Source: Phycisphaerae bacterium (lineage in GTDB: Bacteria; Planctomycetota; Phycisphaerae; SM23-33). Taken from it: 49,210 bases of DNA. The translations under genes and the position numbers were made by a program. Below are positions 1 to 8,137 of this stretch, piece after piece (the stretch's first letter is position 1; every line of letters starts with the position of its first letter). The stretch is from contig JADHXQ010000024.1 in assembly GCA_016782885.1 (NCBI GenBank), positions 1 to 49,210 of the forward strand, given 5' to 3'. The notes under the pieces were generated by a model. It was given only the letters and a program-made list of their open reading frames with translations. It had not been told where the DNA came from and made no database searches.

Positions 1-239
1 CCCAAAAAGATTTTTTGTCAAACGGAAATGTCAATCGCGTAAAGCGTGCCGCGGAGGTGCGTTACGGGATTTCGGCGAGGCGAAAAAATTTTCCGTTTCG
101 ACCAACAAAATTTTTGAAAATCTTTGCGCGTACCACGAATACGGGAGATGTGTCAAGGCGGGATAACACAGAACCGCTTGCGGTTTCGCGGTCGTCGCGG
201 TTGTCGATTTGCTTGTGAACCAATTGTGACACTGGGGGC
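1..239. other. Non-coding flank downstream of queC
   Basis: I see no convincing gene here. The stretch is locally AT-rich (A- and T-runs around 86-120), unlike the surrounding GC-rich coding DNA, and the short open frames lack ribosome binding sites and any recognisable protein. It may hold the 3' end of the queC transcript or regulatory DNA for a gene outside the window. Confidence 0.4.
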
Positions 240-959
240 CTACTCGCGCCGTCGGCGGGCGGTTGCATATCGGGTCGGGTCGGCGACGGCGGCGGCGGCG
301 AAACCGGCGGCACGCAGGCGGCAGGAATCGCAATGTCCGCAGGCGGCGGCGCCGCGGGCGGGACAGTAGCAACTGTGGGTCAGCGAGTAATCGACTCCCA
401 GTTCGCAGCCGCGGGCGATGATCTCGGCTTTGGTCATGCCCGCCAGCGGCGTGTGGATGACGAACGGGGCGGCTCCGGCGACACCGGCGGCGGTGGCGAG
501 ATTTGCAAGGGTCTCGAAAGCCTCGATGAACTCCGGGCGGCAGTCGGGATATCCGCTGTAGTCGACGGCGTTGACGCCGATGAAAATGTCGCAGGCCCCG
601 ACGACCTCGGCGAAACCCAGCGCGATGCTCAGGAAGATCGTATTGCGTGCCGGGACGTAGGTTTCGGGGATACCGTGGCTCACGTCGCGGTCCATCGGAA
701 CGTCAATATCGTCGGTAAGTGCGCTATGCCCGAACCCGCCGGCGGCAGACAAATCGATCTTCACCACGCGATGCTCGACGGCGCCCATCGCTGAGGCCAC
801 TGCAGCGGCGGCCGCCAACTCAATACCGTGCCGCTGCCCGTAGTCGAAGCTCAGCGCGTGGCAGGCGAAGCCCATATCGCGTGCTATCGCCAGGCTGGTG
901 GCCGAATCGAGCCCGCCGGAGAGCAGGACGACCGCATGTTTCTGATTGGTTTGCGTCAT
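240..959 (-). CDS. queC: 7-cyano-7-deazaguanine (preQ0) synthase QueC
   Basis: Converts 7-carboxy-7-deazaguanine, ammonia and ATP to preQ0, the precursor of queuosine in tRNA; cytosolic. The N-terminus has the PP-loop ATP-pyrophosphatase motif [10 protein letters not shown] (residues 12-21). The C-terminus has the zinc-binding cysteine set in the CYCPARG and CGHCDSCR stretches. The product is 239 aa, normal for the family. I chose the ATG at 959 (MTQTNQK) because the PP-loop motif then lies close to the N-terminus as usual; the frame stays open for 40 more codons upstream, but that part resembles nothing and would run into the queF start region. It is divergent from queF with a 76-bp gap, so the two consecutive pathway enzymes probably share a regulatory region. 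I found no convincing preQ1 riboswitch there. Confidence 0.95.
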   Translation of the reverse strand: MTQTNQKHAVVLLSGGLDSATSLAIARDMGFACHALSFDYGQRHGIELAAAAAVASAMGAVEHRVVKIDLSAAGGFGHSALTDDIDVPMDRDVSHGIPETYVPARNTIFLSIALGFAEVVGACDIFIGVNAVDYSGYPDCRPEFIEAFETLANLATAAGVAGAAPFVIHTPLAGMTKAEIIARGCELGVDYSLTHSCYCPARGAAACGHCDSCRLRAAGFAAAAVADPTRYATARRRRE

Positions 960-1035
960 GCATATACGGTATCGCCCTTTCACTTTCGATGCAATAAGTG
1001 TAGGCTGTCTGGACGCAAAATGTAAAAGGACACCA

Positions 1036-1380
1036 ATGGCGAAAATCGAGACATTCGACAACCCGCATCCCAACCGCAATTACGCGATCCGCCACGTGGC
1101 GCCGGAGTTCACCTCGGTATGCCCCAGGACCGGTCAGCCGGACTTCGGCACGATCGAGATCGAATACGTCGCCGGCGCCCTGTGCGTCGAGTTGAAGAGC
1201 CTGAAGTTCTACCTCCAGGGCTTCCGCAACGAGGGCGTATTCTACGAAGACGCGGTCAACCGCATCCTGGACGACCTGGTCGCGGCGCTGTCGCCGAGGA
1301 CGATGAAGGTGACCGGAAGCTTCACGCCGCGGGGCGGGATGCATTCTGTGATAACGGCTGAGTATCCCGACAAGTCGTAA
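1036..1380 (+). CDS. queF: NADPH-dependent preQ0 reductase QueF (short, type I)
   Basis: Reduces the nitrile of preQ0 to the aminomethyl group of preQ1, the step after QueC. The 114-aa product is of the short unimodular kind. It has the family signature [15 protein letters not shown] near residues 53-67, which binds NADPH, and the nucleophilic cysteine in [12 protein letters not shown] with the catalytic aspartate just after it. The ATG at 1036 is preceded by AAAAGGA, a good ribosome binding site. Pairing with divergent queC supports the assignment. Confidence 0.95.
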   Translation: MAKIETFDNPHPNRNYAIRHVAPEFTSVCPRTGQPDFGTIEIEYVAGALCVELKSLKFYLQGFRNEGVFYEDAVNRILDDLVAALSPRTMKVTGSFTPRGGMHSVITAEYPDKS

Positions 1381-1390
1381 GCGGCGGGCG

Positions 1391-2461
1391 ATGATTATGG
1401 ACTCGAAAAAGTGGAAGCTGCCGGCGTGGTTGTGCGTTGCAGTCGCCCTGTCGGCGGGGACCGGCTGCCGCCCGAACCCACCCGGGAAAGATGGACCCGA
1501 GACGTTCAAGCACAACCCGCTTGCCATCATGGGGACGGAAACTGAACTGACGGTAGTCGCCCTGAGCAGCGAGGAAGATAAAGCCGCCGCCGCCCTCCGC
1601 GGCGCCGAACAGGCCCTTCGCGAAGTCGAGGCGAAGATGAGTTCGTGGATGGAGGCGTCGGAGCTTTCGCTGTTCAACCAGGCCCCTGCCGGACAGGCCT
1701 GCAAGCTCTCGGAGACCACGCTGGGGCTGCTTCGTTTATCTGCGCAACTGGCGGTGAAAACCGACGGAACGTTCGACGTGACCTGCCGCCCGATACTGCA
1801 AGTATGGCGCGCCGCCAAGAAATCCAAACGCCTGCCGACCGATCTGCAGATCGCCGCGGCGACAGGCAAATGCGGATGGGACAAGATCGAACTGCACTCC
1901 GATTCGGCGAGCAAGAAAGTCGATGGCGCCGGCGTGGACCTCGGCGGAATCGCCAAGGGATTCGGCATAGATCAGGCGTCAAAAGCACTCGAAGATGCGG
2001 GCCTGACCGGCGGCATGGTGAACGTCGGCGGCGACGTGCGATGCTTCGGCCGGCGCGCAGGCGGCGGGAAGTGGCGCATCGGCGTCCGCAGCCCGTTCGA
2101 CGGCGACCCGACGTTCGCGATAATCGAACTCGCCAACGGCGCGGTCTGCACCAGCGGGAACTACGAGCGTTTCTTCGAGATCGATTCCAAACGTTACAGC
2201 CATATCGTGGACCCCCGCACCGGCCGACCTGTTGACCGCGCCCCGTCGGTTACGGTAGTCGCCCCGACGGCGACCGCCGCCGACGCCTGGGCGACAGCCC
2301 TGAGCGTGCTGGGCGAGGGGGGCCTGGAACTCATCGGCGAAAACAGCGGACTGGAGGCGATGCTGGTTATCGGCGGGCCGAAAGATTACCGCCTGGCAAT
2401 GACGCCCGGATTTCCAAAACTGCTGTCCAAACGCCCGCCGCCTTCCGCTCAACTCCCCTGA
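1391..2461 (+). CDS. apbE: FAD:protein FMN transferase (ApbE) lipoprotein
   Basis: ApbE proteins transfer FMN from FAD to a threonine of target proteins outside the cytoplasmic membrane. The 356-aa product starts with a short basic segment, a hydrophobic stretch and the lipobox SAGTGC, so it is predicted to be lipid-anchored. Family features follow: GTETELTV near residue 50, the central GVDLGGIAKGFGIDQA flavin/Mg-binding region, VNVGGDVRC, and the late SHIVDPRTGRP motif. A second ATG two codons downstream is an equally possible start. It lies 10 bp after queF, but its functional link is to the nearby rnf operon, whose RnfG and RnfD subunits need covalent FMN. Its 3' end overlaps the convergent hydrolase gene by 13 bp. 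Confidence 0.93.
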   Translation: MIMDSKKWKLPAWLCVAVALSAGTGCRPNPPGKDGPETFKHNPLAIMGTETELTVVALSSEEDKAAAALRGAEQALREVEAKMSSWMEASELSLFNQAPAGQACKLSETTLGLLRLSAQLAVKTDGTFDVTCRPILQVWRAAKKSKRLPTDLQIAAATGKCGWDKIELHSDSASKKVDGAGVDLGGIAKGFGIDQASKALEDAGLTGGMVNVGGDVRCFGRRAGGGKWRIGVRSPFDGDPTFAIIELANGAVCTSGNYERFFEIDSKRYSHIVDPRTGRPVDRAPSVTVVAPTATAADAWATALSVLGEGGLELIGENSGLEAMLVIGGPKDYRLAMTPGFPKLLSKRPPPSAQLP

Positions 2462-3303
2462 TCGGCGGAAGGTACCGCCTCGCTCAGGAACTCCGAAAGG
2501 GCGTTGGTGTAGACGCTTCCGGAGGTTATGAAACCGTCGTTGTGCCCGCCGGAAATCTCCTGGAATCGCTTGGGCTGCTTTGCGGCTTCAAAGATTTTTT
2601 GCCCGTGGTGAAATGGGATGATCTCGTCGTCGCGCGAGTGGATTACCAGCAGTCGGCATCGCAACTTACCGATCCGCCCGAGGGTGTCGTAGTTTATTCT
2701 CGCCAGAAGTCGCACGGGCAGGAACTTGTACATTTCGGCGCCGCGGTCGGGCACGGACGTGAACGCCGATTCGATGATGACCCCCGCCGAATGCTTCTCG
2801 ACAGCCAGCCAGGCGGCTACCGCCGCGCCGAGCGATCGCCCGAACAGGACGATTCGATCGGGTTCGATTTTCCGCGTCCGGGTCAGGTATGCCCAGGCGG
2901 CTTCGGCGTCGCGGTACGTGCCTTCCTCCCCGGGCGACCCTTCGCTGCGCCCGTACCCGCGATAGTCGATAATCATCGCGTTATATCCCAGGTTGTGGAA
3001 TATCGCGATGGTCTCGAGACGGTGCGAAATATTGCCCCCGTTACCGTGGAACATCAGAATCGTGCCCCTGGGCGCCGCGGCGGGCACGAACCATCCATGC
3101 AGCTTCACGCCGTCGGAAGTCGCCAGGGAGACGTCCTCGTAGTCCATCGGCCTTTCGTGGTCCGCGGGCGTGGCTACAAGATGCCGCCTGGGGTGATAGA
3201 CCAGGGACCCCTGGAAGAGAAACAACAACGCCGCCAGAAGGAGATACCCCCCCGCGAGCATGATGAATATATGCCAGATCATTTGCTTCGTTAGTTTGGC
3301 CAT
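2449..3303 (-). CDS. Membrane-anchored alpha/beta hydrolase (BEM46-like)
   Basis: A serine hydrolase of the alpha/beta fold with unknown substrate. After an N-terminal membrane segment (about residues 10-31) come the oxyanion region FHGNGGNISHR, the conserved DYRGYGRSEG, the nucleophile elbow GRSLGAA (Ser is the nucleophile), an aspartate in SRDDEIIP and the histidine in GGHNDGF, which completes the triad. I chose the ATG at 3303 (MAKLTKQ) because GAGG sits 8 bases upstream. An ATG at 3333 would add 10 residues and overlap rnfB by 8 bp. It is probably the last gene of the rnf transcript, which may be incidental. Confidence 0.85.
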   Translation of the reverse strand: MAKLTKQMIWHIFIMLAGGYLLLAALLFLFQGSLVYHPRRHLVATPADHERPMDYEDVSLATSDGVKLHGWFVPAAAPRGTILMFHGNGGNISHRLETIAIFHNLGYNAMIIDYRGYGRSEGSPGEEGTYRDAEAAWAYLTRTRKIEPDRIVLFGRSLGAAVAAWLAVEKHSAGVIIESAFTSVPDRGAEMYKFLPVRLLARINYDTLGRIGKLRCRLLVIHSRDDEIIPFHHGQKIFEAAKQPKRFQEISGGHNDGFITSGSVYTNALSEFLSEAVPSADQGS

Positions 3304-3325
3304 GTCCCGTTCCTCAGGCAGGACT

Positions 3326-4234
3326 CTATCCATGCCACTGGGTCTTGTCGACGGTGGTCTTGAAATCGGGTTTCACTATCTCGGGCACTTCTTCGTCGGC
3401 GGTGGCGGCAAGGTCCTTTTCGCTGGGATTACCGACCATCAGGAGGCGCTTCTGCGGACATTTTTGCAGTGCGACCTGGAGCCCGTCCATTTCTTCGGGA
3501 TCGTAGTGCTCGTAGTCGAGGCTCGGGATGCTGTCGCCTTCCTGGAAAGTAAATATCCTGCAGGCACGCCCGCAGGCCTTGCATCCGATGCATCCGACAT
3601 TGCAGACGGCCTTGACGTCCTTACCAAAGTCGTTGTTGGCGCAGGTCACCGCGAGCATCTGGGATACTTTGAACGGCGTCATCGAGATGATGTGGCGGGG
3701 GCAGATTTTTTCGCACGCCCCGCAGCCGACGCACTTGTCGTAGTCGACGCATGCCAGACCGTCGATAACGTGGATCGCGTCGAATTTGCATACCGCGGCG
3801 CAGTCGCCGAAGCCCAGGCATCCGTAGGTGCATCCCTGGACGCCGGCGACCATGTTTGCGGCGGTGCAGGTCTGCTCGCCGCGGTACTCGGTCCGCCCGA
3901 GGCGATTTTCCCGGGTCGCTCCGCAGTGTATGACCGGTCGGAACGGCCAGGTCTGCTCGATCTCCACGCCGAGTATCCCCGCCAGCGCCTCGGCACAGGC
4001 ATCGCCGCCGACGGGGCAAAGATCGACCGCGACACCGTCGACGACCACCGCCTCGGCGTATTCACCGCATCCGACGTATCCGCATCCGCCGCAGTTGGCC
4101 CCGGGCAGCGCGTCGATGCATGCCTCGATGCGCGGATCGACATCAACGTGGAAAGCCACATTCGCCCAGCCCAGCACGCAGGCCATGAACGTCGCCAGCA
4201 CCAGCATGGTCGCCGCGGCCAGAATGATAATCAT
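3326..4234 (-). CDS. rnfB: Rnf complex subunit RnfB (iron-sulfur, ferredoxin entry)
   Basis: RnfB carries electrons between soluble ferredoxin and the membrane part of the Rnf complex, which couples ferredoxin:NAD+ electron transfer to Na+ or H+ transport. The 302-aa protein has an N-terminal membrane helix (2-30), the cysteine domain [11 protein letters not shown] (Cys48, 51, 56 plus later cysteines) and two ferredoxin-type clusters with [14 protein letters not shown] and [13 protein letters not shown]. The C-terminal tail after about residue 245 is acidic and without motifs. Its start overlaps the rnfA stop by 4 bp, indicating translational coupling. Confidence 0.95.
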   Translation of the reverse strand: MIIILAAATMLVLATFMACVLGWANVAFHVDVDPRIEACIDALPGANCGGCGYVGCGEYAEAVVVDGVAVDLCPVGGDACAEALAGILGVEIEQTWPFRPVIHCGATRENRLGRTEYRGEQTCTAANMVAGVQGCTYGCLGFGDCAAVCKFDAIHVIDGLACVDYDKCVGCGACEKICPRHIISMTPFKVSQMLAVTCANNDFGKDVKAVCNVGCIGCKACGRACRIFTFQEGDSIPSLDYEHYDPEEMDGLQVALQKCPQKRLLMVGNPSEKDLAATADEEVPEIVKPDFKTTVDKTQWHG

Positions 4235-5025
4235 CGCGCCGCCCTCCGATCGGTGTTCAGCGTCAGGTCCGCGGGTTTCGAATCGGGAGACGCAGCGGGC
4301 ATTGTCGTCGGGATTTCGCCGTTATCATCATCGACCGCAGCCGCAACGGGCGCCGGCGGATGGAGAATGTCTTTGAGGCTCCGGTCGACACCGCCGAACC
4401 CCATGAACGCCAGGGAAAGAATGCCCGCCACTATCAGCGTGATCCCGGCGCCCCGGAGCGATTTCGGAACGTCGCAGTGGTCTAGTTCTTCGCGGATACC
4501 GGCCATTATTACAATAGCGATGGTAAACCCGATCCCGCCGAATATCGCCAGGACGAGTGACGTGTCAAGCCCCCATGGCTCGGCGCCCTTGCCGACGGCT
4601 ACGTATTTCATGATCTCCAGGCACGCGAACAGGATCGCGCAGTTGGTCGTGATGAGCGGAAGAAACACGCCGAACGATTTGTACAGCGGCGGGAAGAACT
4701 TTCGAACGTACATCTCGACCAGTTGCACCGACGATGCTATCACGAAAATGTAGACGATGTAGCTCAGTATGCTCAGATCGGCGCCGGCGCCCAGGACCAT
4801 CACCGCCAGCGGCGCACCGGGGCGCAGAATGTAGAACGTGAATACCCAGCTCAGCAGCGCCGCTATCGTTATCACGAACGTGACCGCGCAGCCCATCCCG
4901 AACGCCATATCCACGCGGCGCGAGACGCCGATAAACGGGCAGATGCCCACGAAATAGTGCAGCACGAAGTTATTTATAACCGCCGCACCGACAGCCACCA
5001 GAATCAGTTCGCTCAGATGTTCCAT
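4231..5025 (-). CDS. rnfA: Rnf complex membrane subunit RnfA, C-terminally extended
   Basis: RnfA is a six-helix membrane subunit that, with RnfE, forms the core of the Rnf ion pump. The first ~195 residues match the family, including [18 protein letters not shown] and the central [14 protein letters not shown] segment (here [17 protein letters not shown]). The protein runs to 264 aa, about 70 more than usual: an extra hydrophobic segment (about 195-212) and a Pro/Ala/Asp-rich tail of low complexity. Its start is preceded by a 233-bp gap holding a long inverted repeat, so it may be expressed differently from rnfCDGE. Confidence 0.94.
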   Translation of the reverse strand: MEHLSELILVAVGAAVINNFVLHYFVGICPFIGVSRRVDMAFGMGCAVTFVITIAALLSWVFTFYILRPGAPLAVMVLGAGADLSILSYIVYIFVIASSVQLVEMYVRKFFPPLYKSFGVFLPLITTNCAILFACLEIMKYVAVGKGAEPWGLDTSLVLAIFGGIGFTIAIVIMAGIREELDHCDVPKSLRGAGITLIVAGILSLAFMGFGGVDRSLKDILHPPAPVAAAVDDDNGEIPTTMPAASPDSKPADLTLNTDRRAAR

Positions 5026-5090
5026 AGTTGTATCAGCTATTACCTGCCGTAATGTTTGTACAGTAGCAACGCCTTTTCGCGTTTGAACGA

Positions 5091-5236
5091 CAGATGGGGA
5101 TTACATGGATTTTTGGATTACATGGATTAACGACACTACTGTTGTTACGGCAACGGCTGGCCGTTCCTGACCGGCGTCTTTACCAAGACCTCGCCGTTAA
5201 TCCATGTAATCCTGTAATCCATGTAATCTCCATCTG
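5091..5236. repeat. 42-bp imperfect inverted repeat between rnfE and rnfA
   Basis: The arms are 5091-5132 and 5195-5236. They are nearly exact reverse complements, from CAGATGG at the outer ends to GGATTAACG at the inner ends, with a few mismatches. Each arm also carries the unit GGATTACATGGATT in about two direct copies. The 62-bp loop contains a smaller palindrome, AACGGC-TG-GCCGTT (5152-5165). The element interrupts an otherwise tightly packed operon. It could be a small non-autonomous mobile element or palindromic repeat, and in RNA it would form a very stable stem that could block, process or protect the message. Confidence 0.85.
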
Positions 5237-5258
5237 GTTTTCGGTTTTAAACTAGCCG

Positions 5259-5885
5259 CTAGACTGCCCCGGATCTCTTCTCGCGGACAGCGCCAATCCA
5301 GTTAGCCAGGCCCAGCAGCAGACCGAGCGTCAGGAACGCGCCGGGGGGCATGACCATTATGCCCCAGTTGGGCCAGGCTTCCGGCATGACTCGCAAACCG
5401 AAGAACGTGCCCGACCCGAGAATCTCCCGCACCGCAGCGATCGACGCCAGCGCCATCGCAAAGCCTATCGACTGTCCGGCGGCATCGGACGCCGCGACAA
5501 CCACCGACTGCTTCGAGGCACAAACTTCGCAGCGGCAGATTATTACGCAGTTGACGATAATCAGCGGGATATACGGGCCAAGCTCCTGGCTCATGTCGTA
5601 CATCGCGTATGCCAACACGCGGTCGGCAATCGTCACGAACGCCGCGATCGTCAACGTGAAAACGAGTATTCGCAGGTGCGGTTTGAGAAGATTTCGGATC
5701 AGGCTGGTCAGTACGTTGGCGCAGATCAGAACGAACGCCACGGCGCCGGCCATTGTCATGGCGGTCTTCATTCCACCGGTGACCGCAAGCGTCGGGCACA
5801 TGCCCAGAAGCTGGCGGTAGACCGGATTCTCCGGAATCAAACCTCGCAAAAAGCGTTCGCCTGCTGTTGGTCCGTCGCTTGCCAT
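5259..5885 (-). CDS. rnfE: Rnf complex membrane subunit RnfE
   Basis: RnfE is the partner of RnfA in the membrane core of the ferredoxin:NAD+ oxidoreductase. The 208-aa product shows the family start (LIPENPVYRQLLGMCPTLAV), several hydrophobic helices, and the IPLIIVNCVIICRCEVCAS segment, whose cysteine is part of the family's intramembrane iron site. Length is normal. Its first base overlaps the last base of rnfG (shared position 5885), typical of a tightly coupled operon. The next gene, rnfA, is separated by the inverted repeat. Confidence 0.95.
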   Translation of the reverse strand: MASDGPTAGERFLRGLIPENPVYRQLLGMCPTLAVTGGMKTAMTMAGAVAFVLICANVLTSLIRNLLKPHLRILVFTLTIAAFVTIADRVLAYAMYDMSQELGPYIPLIIVNCVIICRCEVCASKQSVVVAASDAAGQSIGFAMALASIAAVREILGSGTFFGLRVMPEAWPNWGIMVMPPGAFLTLGLLLGLANWIGAVREKRSGAV

Positions 5886-6964
5886 TAGCGTTCCTTCACC
5901 GCCGCGCCGCCCTGGACATCCGCCACCGATCTCTTCAACCGGCGGACCACTTCATTGACGATACGGCAGATCGCCATCGAAGTAATCGTCGCCTTGGTCA
6001 CCGCCTGGACCTGTTGCTCGGCGGGTTCGATCTTCGGTTTGACCATGACGATCTTACCGGCATGCTTACCGACGAACGAGTCCAGGTATCCGGCTTTTAC
6101 AACTTTTTTCCAGTATCGTTCTCGCTGGTCGACGACGTGGACCTTGGTGATGGTCTGTGCGTCGGCGTCCACGGCGACCAGCAGTTCGACCCTGTCCCAT
6201 CGCCCCATGCGTTTACCATCGCCCACCCATGCTATAACCCGCCCATCGGCGTCGAGCACCTTGTAGACGACCTGCTTACCGGACGGTATATCTATTATCT
6301 GCTCCCTGCTGACGCCCGGGAACATTTCGGGAATGTGCTCGAGGGCCAATTCCCGCTGAATGGACGCGTCGAGGTATTCGCGAAACTCCCGCACTGACCT
6401 GTTGACGATGCTGCAAACGCTCTGGGAAGAGATTGTCGCGCTCGTGATGGCCTGGATATCGTTGCTCTCGGGCGGTTGGGCGGTCTTCATCGCGAATATC
6501 GCCCTGGTGGTCGATTTGGCGATGAATTGCGACACAAAATCCTTCGTGCGAATCCTGCTTCCAAGCCCCGGAGTTTCGATCTGGGCCAGGACGTAGAGGC
6601 CCGTGATGTTCTTAACCTTCACATCAACGCCAATGAGCACTTCGATCTTGTCGACGTAGCCCATGCCCGAAGAGCGAAGCATATAACCCATAGTCGTCTT
6701 ACCGTCAGGCGCCAGCGCCCTGTAGAACGTCCGCTCGACCACAGCCCCGCCGACATCCACCGAGAACGCGCCCGCTTCAACGCGGTCCTTGTTCGCCCCG
6801 GGTATGAGCCTGGGGATCTGGTCGTATGTCTCGTTTCGCTTGTTGGTCTGGATACCATCGTTCAGCGCAAGGTGTACACCCGCCAGCGCGGCGCCGAAAC
6901 TGACAGCCAGCGTCAGCACCAACCACGCCTCAGCGAGATAGTTTACCTTTTTGGTATCGGGCAT
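5885..6964 (-). CDS. rnfG: RnfG with two tandem FMN-binding domains
   Basis: RnfG carries covalent FMN on the outer face of the membrane. The 359-aa product is far longer than the usual ~200 aa because the FMN-binding domain is present twice. After a signal-anchor helix (about 11-34), domain 1 (about 85-200) contains ETPGLGSRI and the acceptor motif ITSATISS, with Thr177 the expected attachment site. Domain 2 (about 230-345) ends in VTKATITS, with Thr326 in the equivalent place but without the ETPGLG motif. I chose the ATG at 6964 because it overlaps the rnfD stop as TAATG; the upstream extension to 7012 lies inside rnfD. The nearby apbE product is the likely flavin-attaching enzyme. Confidence 0.92.
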   Translation of the reverse strand: MPDTKKVNYLAEAWLVLTLAVSFGAALAGVHLALNDGIQTNKRNETYDQIPRLIPGANKDRVEAGAFSVDVGGAVVERTFYRALAPDGKTTMGYMLRSSGMGYVDKIEVLIGVDVKVKNITGLYVLAQIETPGLGSRIRTKDFVSQFIAKSTTRAIFAMKTAQPPESNDIQAITSATISSQSVCSIVNRSVREFREYLDASIQRELALEHIPEMFPGVSREQIIDIPSGKQVVYKVLDADGRVIAWVGDGKRMGRWDRVELLVAVDADAQTITKVHVVDQRERYWKKVVKAGYLDSFVGKHAGKIVMVKPKIEPAEQQVQAVTKATITSMAICRIVNEVVRRLKRSVADVQGGAAVKER

Positions 6965-8115
6965 TACTTCCTCTCCGGTACCGGTCCGCCGACGGGGGTC
7001 CCAATGGTCCACCTGTTAATCAGCGGAACGACCGCGTTCATCATAAGCACCGCGAACATCACACCTTCGGGGAACACCGACATCGTGCGGAACAGCATTA
7101 TAAACAGTCCCAGACCGATACCGAAAATCCACCGCCCTTTCGGCGTGATGGGGCTGGAGACCGGATCGGTGGCGATAAAGAACGCCCCGAACATCAGCGC
7201 CCCGCCGAACATGTGATATCCGACGAAGTCCGCCATGGACAATCCCGCCCCGCCACCGCCCAGATGGGCAAGCCCGGCCGTTATCACCGAAGCCAGGAGA
7301 ACGCCCGCCGGTATCTGCCACGCCGCCGTGCGACGCCAGCAGAGGTACAGTCCCCCGATCAAACACGCCAGCGTGGAGACCTCGCCGATCGACCCGTTTA
7401 CGTTGCCCAGGAACAGCCGCGAGAGGGCGACGGGCGACTCGTCGTCTCTGGCGGGTGATGTTGTCGGGGCAGCTTCTTTGCGGTCCTTGATTCGAGTCTT
7501 GAGCACGTCCATGGGCGTCGCCTGGGAGATCACGTCCAGGGGCTCTTTGGCGGTCATCGCCATACCGGACTCGGGGTCCGCGGCAGCAGCGGCGGTTTCT
7601 TCGTCCAGTTGTACGTACCCGCCGGCCGCCAGGGCCCAGGCGAAGCAGATCATCACAAACGCGCGGCCGACCATCGCGGGATTGAAAATATTCTGACCCA
7701 GTCCCCCGAAGACGACCTTCCCGATACCGATCGCCGCACACGCGCCGATAAACCCGACGTACCACGGCGCAGTACACGGCAGGGACATCGCCAGGATCAC
7801 GCCGGTGACCGGCGCGCTGAGATCCTTCATGGCTCCGAGCGGGCATCTGCCCCGCATCGCCGTAAATACCGCCTCGGCGACAACGCAACCGCCAACGCAC
7901 ACTACCAGTTGGAGCAGCGCCTCGGCGCCGAACTGAAATATCGCCCAGGCGACAAGAGGCGCCGCCGCCAGCAGCACGTCCGCCATCATCCACCGCGTGG
8001 TCAGCGACTTGCTGAAACTGTGCGGTGACGGAGCCACGTGGATGACCGGACCGGCGCCCGCGGGCGCCCGCGGCGGAGTATCGGTCTGCTGATTGTTATC
8101 TGTCGCTTCGGTCAT
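6964..8115 (-). CDS. rnfD: Rnf complex flavoprotein membrane subunit RnfD
   Basis: RnfD is a polytopic membrane subunit with covalently bound FMN, homologous to NqrB. The 383-aa product has an N-terminal Pro/Thr-rich tail, then the family segments SFSKSLTTRWMMADVLLA, GGLGQNIFNPAMVGRAF (about 137-153) and, after a Glu/Ala-rich insert, SQATPMDVLK with Thr200 as the expected FMN attachment residue. Later helices include FGAFFIATDPVSSP. It sits 22 bp downstream of rnfC and overlaps rnfG by one base. Confidence 0.95.
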   Translation of the reverse strand: MTEATDNNQQTDTPPRAPAGAGPVIHVAPSPHSFSKSLTTRWMMADVLLAAAPLVAWAIFQFGAEALLQLVVCVGGCVVAEAVFTAMRGRCPLGAMKDLSAPVTGVILAMSLPCTAPWYVGFIGACAAIGIGKVVFGGLGQNIFNPAMVGRAFVMICFAWALAAGGYVQLDEETAAAAADPESGMAMTAKEPLDVISQATPMDVLKTRIKDRKEAAPTTSPARDDESPVALSRLFLGNVNGSIGEVSTLACLIGGLYLCWRRTAAWQIPAGVLLASVITAGLAHLGGGGAGLSMADFVGYHMFGGALMFGAFFIATDPVSSPITPKGRWIFGIGLGLFIMLFRTMSVFPEGVMFAVLMMNAVVPLINRWTIGTPVGGPVPERK

Positions 8116-8137
8116 CTTTTGTTCTTGCTGACTGTAA

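Noticed and set aside
960..1035. A preQ1 riboswitch between queC and queF
   Set aside because: The 76-bp gap is short, and I could not find the loop-and-A-rich-tail arrangement of preQ1 aptamers on either strand.
3260..4753. A 497-codon open frame on the plus strand
   Set aside because: It lies opposite rnfB and rnfA, whose products match their families over the full length. Its translation is low-complexity, rich in Arg, Ala and Gly, and resembles nothing.
5091..5236. A CRISPR-like array from repeated GGATTACATGGATT units
   Set aside because: The units occur only as a pair of inverted arms with no regular spacers, so it is a palindrome, not an array.
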